Below are positions 5,188 to 11,585 of a stretch of 11,585 bases of DNA, in pieces; position 1 is the stretch's first letter; each line of letters begins with the position of its first letter. A model generated the notes under the pieces. The model saw only the letters and a list, made by a program, of their open reading frames with translations. It was not told where the DNA came from and ran no database searches. Made by a program: the position numbers and the translations under genes. The DNA lies in the NCBI GenBank assembly GCA_031273705.1, contig JAISRJ010000246.1, positions 1 through 11,585 of the forward strand, in the 5' to 3' direction. This stretch comes from Clostridiales bacterium. GTDB taxonomy: Bacteria > Bacillota > Clostridia > Lachnospirales > WQUN01.

Positions 5188-6275
5188 TCTTTAACGACCG
5201 GTATATAAGTAGAGAAAACTATGCTGTCGTTTTCGCCGACGCTATACGCGACAGATTCCAAAATCTGATCAAAAAAGGATATGGGTACATAAGTAATACC
5301 ATCTACTATCTCCGGAGCGGATTCTAAAGAGCGCTTAGAAACCTTTCCCGGAGCATTAGGATAATTAGTCTTATATACGTTAGTACCCGGCTTGAGGTCT
5401 ACGCTGATTTCACCTTCGCGCGATAAAGTAATAGCTTTATCGGCGGCGTCCCAGCCCAGATCAAAATTCAGATTATCGCAGATGAAGCGCAACGAAATCA
5501 TCTTGAGACTATATGTTTCATCTTTTATCCAAAAGCCATTACCCAAAACTACCTTGGCATTAATTACATTATCAATCACCAGTGGAAAACGTATAATACC
5601 CTCCGAACCAGGCGCGATCTGAAACGCGTCAAACATAAACACAATCTCATCGTCAATAATGCAAAACGCGTCCTCTTGCTTCAGCCCCGGAAAGTCGGCA
5701 TAAAAACGCTCTGGATCAGCGCGAACCTGCGCCGAAATTATCTTGTCCGCCAGTCGCAACCCGTTTGACCCCAACAAATCATTGACTTCCACAAATTTCG
5801 CGTCTTCTTCTATAAAGTTGAAGGAATCAACTTCGGCTTTAGCCGAGGCCGTGGTGGTTGTCGTATATATCAGCAGAGAAGAAACCCCACGGGATTGCGT
5901 ATATTCATATTTGAATACAATACTACGTGCCTTGGTCTCTTTCGCGGAGCATATTTTTTGTTTATATATCTCGTCAATTCGTTCATTAAGGGCTTTGCCT
6001 AAATCGCGCAATTTACTGGTGGCGACAGGTAAAACGCCTTTCATCTCCAAACCTTCCTCACGAGCGGCCACGACTTTTTCCGTAATGTAGGAAGGAGCGG
6101 TCGAAACGGGCTTTGTTGTAGAAAAGGAAGTAACGGATGACGACTCCTTTGAAGATGGAGCCGCTGTAACGGACGAGGACTTTTGCGTAGGAAATGGCGT
6201 TGGTACCGTACTTTTCGCTTCCGCGGGAATCAAAAGTATTAAGCACATCATTATAGTGAGGATAATCAGCTTCAC
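5184..6275 (-). CDS. Secreted protein with DUF4163/DUF3298-like and Cu-amine-oxidase-N-like domains
   Basis: This 363-residue exported protein of unknown role starts at GTG 6275, 7 nt from AGGAGGTGA (6291-6283), an almost perfect Shine-Dalgarno. Residues 1-20 are a signal peptide with the AEA cleavage motif (A18-A20) and no lipobox. Residues 21-62 are a Ser/Thr/Pro-rich linker. Residues ~80-235 resemble the DUF4163-DUF3298 module of PdaC and RsiV, best seen in FQIAPGSEGIIRFPL (218-232). Residues ~256-356 resemble a copper amine oxidase N-terminal domain, with typical phrases GITYVPISFF (326-335) and LGWDAADKAITL (273-284). In RsiV this region binds lysozyme and in PdaC it accompanies a peptidoglycan deacetylase; no anti-sigma part, catalytic domain or membrane anchor is present here. 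A cell-wall-associated role is inference. It is transcribed away from the cyclophilin operon. Confidence 0.85.
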   Translation of the reverse strand: MKLIILTIMMCLILLIPAEAKSTVPTPFPTQKSSSVTAAPSSKESSSVTSFSTTKPVSTAPSYITEKVVAAREEGLEMKGVLPVATSKLRDLGKALNERIDEIYKQKICSAKETKARSIVFKYEYTQSRGVSSLLIYTTTTTASAKAEVDSFNFIEEDAKFVEVNDLLGSNGLRLADKIISAQVRADPERFYADFPGLKQEDAFCIIDDEIVFMFDAFQIAPGSEGIIRFPLVIDNVINAKVVLGNGFWIKDETYSLKMISLRFICDNLNFDLGWDAADKAITLSREGEISVDLKPGTNVYKTNYPNAPGKVSKRSLESAPEIVDGITYVPISFFDQILESVAYSVGENDSIVFSTYIPVVKE

Positions 6276-6292
6276 GATTGTATCACCTCCTG

Positions 6293-6344
6293 TTAAAGCA
6301 AATCCCCTTTGTTCACAAAAAATTAAAGCAAACTAACTGTGAAC
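6293..6344. promoter_or_regulatory. Repeats upstream of the secreted-protein gene (possible operator)
   Basis: TTAAAGCAAA occurs exactly at 6293-6302 and 6323-6332, a 30-nt start-to-start spacing close to three helical turns. GTTCACA (6311-6317) and TGTGAAC (6338-6344) are perfect inverted copies 20 nt apart. Both lie in the 5' leader or promoter region of the minus-strand gene. They could bind a regulator or form an RNA hairpin; none is identified. Confidence 0.3.
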
Positions 6345-6368
6345 TTTCATAACTGAACTATTATCTTC

Positions 6369-6397
6369 ATTTTGGCACGGATCACTCATTAATGCAA
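6369..6397 (-). promoter_or_regulatory. Candidate promoter for the minus-strand secreted-protein gene
   Basis: Read on the minus strand, TTGCAT (6397-6392) and CAAAAT (6374-6369) are 17 nt apart. The match to consensus is modest. It would give a leader of about 85-90 nt that contains the repeats at 6293-6344. The rest of the 6276-6588 divergent gap is AT-rich with no open gene. Confidence 0.25.
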
Positions 6398-6500
6398 TAA
6401 CAATCATGTTACAATTTAAGAGTAATGATTTAAAATCTACCTTAATCGACCCTAATAAATTAATTTTTTCGACGGTGATTCTCTGGAAATAATCTTTTAT

Positions 6501-6529
6501 TTGCGCGAGCAGGATCCCTGTGATATACT
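6501..6529 (+). promoter_or_regulatory. Candidate promoter for the cyclophilin-glgP-GH18 operon
   Basis: TTGCGC (6501-6506) and TATACT (6524-6529) are separated by 17 nt. The -10 box is good and the -35 box is weak. Transcription would start near 6536, about 50 nt before the cyclophilin start codon. No other promoter is seen before glgP or the GH18 gene. Confidence 0.4.
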
Positions 6530-6588
6530 TTTTCCGTCGCCGGGAATCTGGGGAGATTAGAAAAAATAAAATATGGAGGATTTTTTAC

Positions 6589-7452
6589 ATGTTAGGGAAT
6601 ATTAAATACACTTTACTGGCTTTAACAGGTCTTTTTATGTTCTCTGCCTGTCAATCGGCAGCGCAAAGCGGTTCGACCGCGAGTCCGACAGCGTCCGAAA
6701 GCGACGTTTCTATCGAAACCGTTTCGGAAGAGCCCGCCGCTTCTCCGACTACTGTAGATTTATCAAATTATGATGAAATAGCTTTGCCGCAGTTGGATGA
6801 ACCGGCGGATGGTGAGGAAATTGCCGTGCTTACAACCAGTATGGGCATTATAAAACTGCGATTTTTTCCGGATTATGCCCAAAAGGCGGTCCAAAATTTT
6901 AAAACGCACGCAAAAGCGGGCTATTACGACGGCGCTCTCTTTCACAGGGTTATCGACGAGTTTATGATTCAGACCGGAGATCCCACAGGAACCGGTAAGG
7001 GCGGTAATAGTATTTGGGGCCAACCTTTTGAGATGGAAATTACGCCGGAGCTTCATCACATTAGGGGCGCCTTGGGTATGGCTCGCGGTCAAGATGAAGT
7101 TTCGCAGGGCAGTCAGTTTTATATTGTACAAAATAAAGCGCTGGATGACGCCACAAGGAAAGAACTGGAATCCTATAAAGACATACAGGATCAAGTCGTC
7201 GCGCAAGTGGATGAGAATAACCAAATTCCAATGGCACAAATGTTTCCGACTAAAATCATCGATGAATATTTGACCAATGGCGGTGTGCCCGGCTTGCAAA
7301 TGAGTTACACGGTTTTTGGTCAAGTGACAGAAGGAATGGATGTTGTTGACAAAATAGCGGCTGTCGAAACATCGCAGGAGGAAGAGACTAAGGATAGACC
7401 CTTGGAGGATATTATATTAGAAAAGATAACATTTGAGCCTTATAAGAGCTAG
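6589..7452 (+). CDS. Cyclophilin-type peptidyl-prolyl cis-trans isomerase lipoprotein
   Basis: This 287-residue lipoprotein should catalyse cis-trans isomerisation of prolyl bonds in proteins folding outside the membrane. Residues 1-20 are the signal peptide ending in FSAC, with C21 for lipidation. Residues 22-75 are a Ser/Thr/acidic linker. The cyclophilin domain spans ~77-283, with FHRV (catalytic R120), FMIQTGD (Q128), GALGMAR, SQFYIV (175-180) and YTVFGQV (240-246). The active-site His of eukaryotic cyclophilin A is Tyr here, as in many bacterial forms. About 50 residues (~184-235) are inserted between QFYIV and the final strands. The frame is open upstream to 6520, but ATG 6589, 8 nt after GGAGGA, gives the proper signal peptide. 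The stop codon overlaps the glgP ribosome site. Confidence 0.94.
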   Translation: MLGNIKYTLLALTGLFMFSACQSAAQSGSTASPTASESDVSIETVSEEPAASPTTVDLSNYDEIALPQLDEPADGEEIAVLTTSMGIIKLRFFPDYAQKAVQNFKTHAKAGYYDGALFHRVIDEFMIQTGDPTGTGKGGNSIWGQPFEMEITPELHHIRGALGMARGQDEVSQGSQFYIVQNKALDDATRKELESYKDIQDQVVAQVDENNQIPMAQMFPTKIIDEYLTNGGVPGLQMSYTVFGQVTEGMDVVDKIAAVETSQEEETKDRPLEDIILEKITFEPYKS

Positions 7453-7460
7453 GAGGTCGT

Positions 7461-9923
7461 ATGGATCCACTTAAAATGATTACTAAGGACGAAATTAAGG
7501 AACGAATAGACGAATATTTAAGGACTTTTTATCGCAAGTCTAAAGACAGCGCCTCTATACTTCAAATATACAACGCCGTTGCCTTTGCGGTTAAGGAATT
7601 GGTTTCTGAAAAATGGATGACTACCCATAAAATATACAATGAGCAGGAAGTTAAAACAGTTTATTATCTGAGCATGGAATTTTTGATGGGTAGATTCTTG
7701 GGAAATACTATCATTAATCTGGGACAGTATGAAGAAATATCTACCGCTCTTTCAGAATTGGGAGTGGACTATAAGGCAATTGAGGAGACGGAACGCGACC
7801 CCGGCTTGGGCAATGGCGGCTTAGGTCGGTTGGCGGCTTGCTTTTTGGATTCGCTGTCAACTTTGGGCTTTCCGGCTTATGGTTGCGGTATCCGTTATCA
7901 CGCCGGTATTTTTGAGCAGAGGATTGAAAAAGGTTATCAAGTGGAGTATCCCGATAACTGGCTGAGTGAAGGCGACGCCTGGGGTGTAAAGCGCAACGAG
8001 TATGCCAAGGAGGTTAAATTTGGCGGAAACGTGGCTACTTACAAATTGGACGACGGCCGTTATCGATTTAAAATGGAAAATTATTCTTCTGTGCTGGCAG
8101 TCCCATATGATTATCCGATTTTGGGATACAAGACAAATACCGTAAATACTCTGCGGCTGTGGGATGCTGAAGCTAAAGATCCTTTTAATTTAAAAGCCTT
8201 TAACGAAGGTAATTATCAGCGTGCGTTAGAGGACCAGAATTTAGCTTATGTTATTTCCGAGGTTTTATATCCGGCGGACGAATTTATCGCCGGTAAAGAA
8301 CTGCGTTTAAAACAGCAATATTTCTTTATTTCCGCCACTTTACAGCGTGTATTACAGCATTATCATCAACATTACGATGATTGGTCCTTATTGCCGGATA
8401 AAGTACAATTTCAACTTAACGACACACATCCGACCGTCGCCGTGGCTGAACTTATGCGCCTGCTGCTGGACGAATATTGGATAGAGTGGGATTTGGCGTG
8501 GGAGATTACTCAAAAAACCTGCGCCTATACCAATCATACTATCATGTCCGAGGCTTTGGAAAAATGGCCAATTGAATTGTTCAGCCGTTTGTTGCCTCGC
8601 ATTTATATGATAGTGGAAGAAATTAACAAAAGATTTTGCGCCAAACTGATAAACCGTTATGGAAACGCGCCGGATAAAATCCGTCGTATGGCCATTATCG
8701 CGGATGGGCAGGTGCGTATGGCTTATCTGGCTATCGAGGGCAGCCATTCGGTCAACGGCGTCGCCGCGATTCATTCAGAAATTTTGAAAACTCAAGAACT
8801 TAAAGATTTTTATGAGATTTATCCTGAAAAATTTAACAATAAAACCAACGGCATTACCCAAAGACGCTGGCTGGCTCACTCCAATCCGCGGTTGGCGGGG
8901 TTGATTACCGACACGATAGGCGACGCTTGGATTACTGACTTAGATCAACTAAAACAGCTTATGCCATATCGCGAAGATAGTTCATTTCGTGAAAAATTTA
9001 TGCAGATAAAACGGCAGAATAAAGTTGACTTGGCTAACTATATCTATTCGACTAAGGGCATTGAGATTGATCCGGACGCTATTTTTGATATTCAGGTTAA
9101 AAGGCTACACGAGTATAAACGTCAGTTGTTGAATGTATTTCATATTTTGTATCTGCATAATGAGTTGAGGTTAAACCCAGAGCGGGAATTTCAACCACAG
9201 GTATTTATCTTTGGGGCAAAGGCTTCGGCAAGTTATCACCGTGCTAAATTGATTATAAAGTTAATTAATGCCGTCGCCGATGTGGTGAATAACGATCGAT
9301 GCCTGGAAGGTAAGCTTAAGGTTCTGTTTATGGAAAACTATCGCGTGTCGCTTGCCGAAAAGTTAATCCCGGCTGCGGATGTGAGCGAGCAGATTTCTAC
9401 CGCCGGTAAAGAGGCGTCCGGTACGGGTAATATGAAATTCATGTTGAATGGAGCCGTAACTATAGGTACCCTGGACGGCGCTAATGTTGAAATTAAAGAA
9501 GAAGTGGGCGACGAGAATATCTTTATTTTCGGTATGACAGCCGATGAAGCTATAAATTTGTCTAGAATGGGAAATTATAAACCGTGGGATTTATATAATC
9601 TTAACGGGGATATAAGGCACGTGCTTACCACACTGATTAACGGCGCTATAGCCGGAAAAGAGCCGGATATTTTCCGCGAGTTGTATGAGGCAATGCTTAA
9701 CGGTTACGGTGGTTCTCGACCGGACGAGTATTTTATTCTAAAAGATTTTGAAAGTTACCAAGAGGCGCAATGCCGTGTAAATGAGGCGTACAGGGACGAG
9801 GAACGCTGGGCGAAAATGGCTGTGGCGAACACCGCCAGTAGCGGCAAATTCTCCAGCGACCGTACTATTCTTGAGTACGCGAGGGATGTTTGGGAGCTTA
9901 AACAAGTGCCGATAAATATGTAA
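7461..9923 (+). CDS. glgP: Glycogen/starch/maltodextrin phosphorylase
   Basis: This 820-residue cytoplasmic GT35 enzyme is full length for the family. It releases glucose-1-phosphate from alpha-1,4-glucan ends using inorganic phosphate and pyridoxal phosphate. Conserved blocks in order are VYYLSMEFLMGR, DPGLGNGGLGRLAACFLDS, YHAGIFEQRI, PDNWL, FQLNDTHPTVAVAEL, NHTIMSEALE, DIQVKRLHEYKRQLLN (from D543), FIFGAKASASYHRAK, MENYRVSLAEKLIPAADVSE and ASGTGNMKFMLNGA, in which K659 is the PLP-binding lysine. ATG 7461 lies 8 nt after the cyclophilin stop codon. AGGAGGT (7451-7457) overlaps that stop, so the two are probably translated together. Family members do not separate sharply into glycogen and maltodextrin types by motif, so substrate preference is open. 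No other glycogen gene is in view. Confidence 0.98.
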   Translation: MDPLKMITKDEIKERIDEYLRTFYRKSKDSASILQIYNAVAFAVKELVSEKWMTTHKIYNEQEVKTVYYLSMEFLMGRFLGNTIINLGQYEEISTALSELGVDYKAIEETERDPGLGNGGLGRLAACFLDSLSTLGFPAYGCGIRYHAGIFEQRIEKGYQVEYPDNWLSEGDAWGVKRNEYAKEVKFGGNVATYKLDDGRYRFKMENYSSVLAVPYDYPILGYKTNTVNTLRLWDAEAKDPFNLKAFNEGNYQRALEDQNLAYVISEVLYPADEFIAGKELRLKQQYFFISATLQRVLQHYHQHYDDWSLLPDKVQFQLNDTHPTVAVAELMRLLLDEYWIEWDLAWEITQKTCAYTNHTIMSEALEKWPIELFSRLLPRIYMIVEEINKRFCAKLINRYGNAPDKIRRMAIIADGQVRMAYLAIEGSHSVNGVAAIHSEILKTQELKDFYEIYPEKFNNKTNGITQRRWLAHSNPRLAGLITDTIGDAWITDLDQLKQLMPYREDSSFREKFMQIKRQNKVDLANYIYSTKGIEIDPDAIFDIQVKRLHEYKRQLLNVFHILYLHNELRLNPEREFQPQVFIFGAKASASYHRAKLIIKLINAVADVVNNDRCLEGKLKVLFMENYRVSLAEKLIPAADVSEQISTAGKEASGTGNMKFMLNGAVTIGTLDGANVEIKEEVGDENIFIFGMTADEAINLSRMGNYKPWDLYNLNGDIRHVLTTLINGAIAGKEPDIFRELYEAMLNGYGGSRPDEYFILKDFESYQEAQCRVNEAYRDEERWAKMAVANTASSGKFSSDRTILEYARDVWELKQVPINM

Positions 9924-9948
9924 GGCGTGTCTGAATTGGGGACGGTCA

Positions 9949-11585
9949 ATGGGAAAGGATCGAGATCAAGGCAAGCGTAGACGACGCAGGAAAAAGAAAT
10001 CAGCGATTCCAATCATTTTGATCATATTACTGGCCACATTGGGTTGTATCGGATATGTGGCGGCATATTTTTTTCTTCCAAATTTTGAGATTGTTAAATT
10101 TCATGAATATTTTGAAATAAACCCAGACGAAGTGACTGTCGTAATAAGAGACAAACGTATGTCACTTGAGGATAAACCGATTCTTCAAAACGGTGAATTG
10201 TATTTTCCCATACAATTCGTAAAGGAGTATATAGATCCATACATTTTCTGGGATTCGGTTACGCAAAAGATCACAATAACCACCGAAGATAAGGTCACAC
10301 GCCTTATGCCCGGAGAAAATACCTATTACGAAAACGGAGAGCCGGTCTCGCTGGATGTACCCCCGTACTTTATTGATTCCAGGGCATACTTGCCGATTAA
10401 TTTCCTCACTCAGATCTATCATATTACAATTTCGTTCAACGATGAGGAAAATATCGCGACTATGGATTATCTGGATGAACCCAGAGAGCGAGGTATAATT
10501 AATTCCGAAAAGGCGCGGCTGCGCTATAAGCCGGATAAAAGAGCAATTAGCGGATTAGGTTTTATCCCCGGGGAAGAATTGTCTATATACGAAGTCGAGG
10601 GGGAATACACTCGCGTTAGGACAGATATCGGTCTGCTTGGATATGTGTATACAGAATATATCGACATTGCCAAACCGATTGAGTCTGTTCCAAAACCAAA
10701 TCCGAAAGTTTATAGCAAGACTCCCATAAATGGCAAGATTAATATGGTGTGGGATCAGGTTATAGCCATAGAGGATAACGCCGAGGATTGGCGGCGGCAC
10801 ACTCACGACGGTTTGGACGTTTTGTCTCCCACGTGGTTTTCGTTCGACGCGAGCTTGGATGGGAGTATTGTGAATATAGCTGATATTGATTATATTAACT
10901 GGGCGCATGAACAGGGCTATCAAATTTGGCCGCTGCTTTCGGATTTTTCACCGAACAGCGAATCAATATTAAACATGGATGTTTCTAATACTGTGCTGAA
11001 AGATACCGATATTCGAGAGCATGTCATTAAACAATTGATTGGATATGTTTCACTTTATCGGTTAGACGGCATAAATATAGACTTTGAGTATATACAACCG
11101 GATAACGCCGAAAATTATTTGCAATTCTTCCGTGAACTATCGCCTTATATGAATGAAGCAGGCGCGTATTTATCCGTGGATGTTTATAACCCCGTGCTTC
11201 CGGATTATTGGTCGCGATACTATAACCGATCCGAATTGGGTAAAGTTGTAGACTATGTATGCGTTATGTCATACGATGAGCATATAGACTCAAAAACCGG
11301 CGCGGGCGCTGTCGCTTCGTTGCCATTTGTGCGTGACGGTATGCTGCAAACCCTTGATGAGATACCCAAGGAAAAGATCATTATGGGGCTTCCGTTCTAT
11401 ACGCGCGTATGGAAAGAATCGGGCGGCGAACTTACCGCTCAAGCACATGGTATGCAAACCGCGTATGATATGTTTAATGGCCGAGACGCGATTGTCAGTT
11501 GGGATGAGGTGCTGGGCGTGTATTATGGAGAATATGTCGAGGACGACGCGACATATAAGGTCTGGCTGGAGGAATTGGAATCTAT
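9949..11585 (+). CDS. Membrane-anchored GH18 glycoside hydrolase with Cu-amine-oxidase-N-like and SH3-like domains (3' end cut)
   Basis: The frame runs open from ATG 9949 to the window end (545 complete codons, no stop seen). A very basic N-terminus (residues 9-17, nearly all Arg/Lys) precedes one membrane helix (~19-43), so the rest faces outside. Residues ~56-172 resemble a copper-amine-oxidase N-terminal domain (LYFPIQFV, AYLPINFLTQI). Residues ~180-238 look like a bacterial SH3 domain (LGYVYTEYIDI). GH18 begins near 260. Its active-site strand is LDGINIDFEY, with D373, N376, D378 and catalytic acid E380. Later blocks are VMSYDEH and IMGLPFYTR. The form with Asn in the DxxDxDxE motif is familiar from spore-cortex and cell-wall enzymes of the YaaH/SleL type. 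Acting on peptidoglycan aminosugar bonds is therefore likelier than chitin, by inference. It follows glgP by 25 nt, with a modest GGGGA ribosome site. Confidence 0.9.
   Translation, partial: MGKDRDQGKRRRRRKKKSAIPIILIILLATLGCIGYVAAYFFLPNFEIVKFHEYFEINPDEVTVVIRDKRMSLEDKPILQNGELYFPIQFVKEYIDPYIFWDSVTQKITITTEDKVTRLMPGENTYYENGEPVSLDVPPYFIDSRAYLPINFLTQIYHITISFNDEENIATMDYLDEPRERGIINSEKARLRYKPDKRAISGLGFIPGEELSIYEVEGEYTRVRTDIGLLGYVYTEYIDIAKPIESVPKPNPKVYSKTPINGKINMVWDQVIAIEDNAEDWRRHTHDGLDVLSPTWFSFDASLDGSIVNIADIDYINWAHEQGYQIWPLLSDFSPNSESILNMDVSNTVLKDTDIREHVIKQLIGYVSLYRLDGINIDFEYIQPDNAENYLQFFRELSPYMNEAGAYLSVDVYNPVLPDYWSRYYNRSELGKVVDYVCVMSYDEHIDSKTGAGAVASLPFVRDGMLQTLDEIPKEKIIMGLPFYTRVWKESGGELTAQAHGMQTAYDMFNGRDAIVSWDEVLGVYYGEYVEDDATYKVWLEELES

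Noticed and set aside
6520..6588. In-frame extension of the cyclophilin gene from ATG 6520.
   Set aside because: It overlaps the candidate -10 box and adds charged residues ahead of an obvious lipoprotein signal; ATG 6589 has a clear ribosome site.

Overview
The window looks like chromosomal DNA from a low-to-moderate GC Gram-positive bacterium, most likely a Clostridia-type member of the Bacillota. This rests on strong purine-rich Shine-Dalgarno sites (one almost perfectly complementary to the 16S tail), short lipobox lipoproteins, two exported proteins with copper-amine-oxidase-N-type domains, a DUF3298/RsiV-like domain, and a membrane-anchored GH18 enzyme of the kind found in spore formers. 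No rRNA, tRNA, CRISPR array, transposase or phage structural gene is visible.

Layout from left to right. Bases 1-1142 hold a single tyrosine recombinase gene (Xer-like, all catalytic residues present, very short C-terminus). It is bracketed by two imperfect 24-nt direct repeats and followed by a long hairpin. Bases 1133-3904 are a complete polar amino-acid ABC importer: substrate-binding lipoprotein, permease and ATPase. A good sigma-A-type promoter precedes it. Its leader holds two mutually exclusive stem-loops, and a large hairpin sits between the binding-protein and permease genes. Bases 3989-4900 encode a DMT/EamA-family membrane transporter.

Bases 4901-5187, between convergent genes, are the structurally richest stretch. 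They contain a long imperfect inverted repeat, a perfect 10-bp terminator-like hairpin nested inside it, and four tandem 30-bp repeats. The repeats are open on the minus strand as a decapeptide-repeat ORF whose ATG overlaps the stop codon of the next gene (ATGA). That gene, on the minus strand (5184-6275), encodes a secreted protein with a Ser/Thr/Pro-rich linker, a DUF4163/DUF3298-like region and a copper-amine-oxidase-N-like domain.

A divergent intergenic region (6276-6588) then leads into a tight rightward operon: a cyclophilin-type peptidyl-prolyl isomerase lipoprotein, glycogen phosphorylase (glgP, 8 nt downstream), and a membrane-anchored GH18 glycoside hydrolase with copper-amine-oxidase-N-like and SH3-like domains (25 nt downstream), cut by the window end.

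Most genes are ordinary housekeeping or transport types. The items most worth a second look are the repeat/inverted-repeat region near 4.9-5.2 kb, the switch-like leader of the ABC operon, and the repeats flanking the recombinase. I see no clear evidence of a wholly new multi-gene system.
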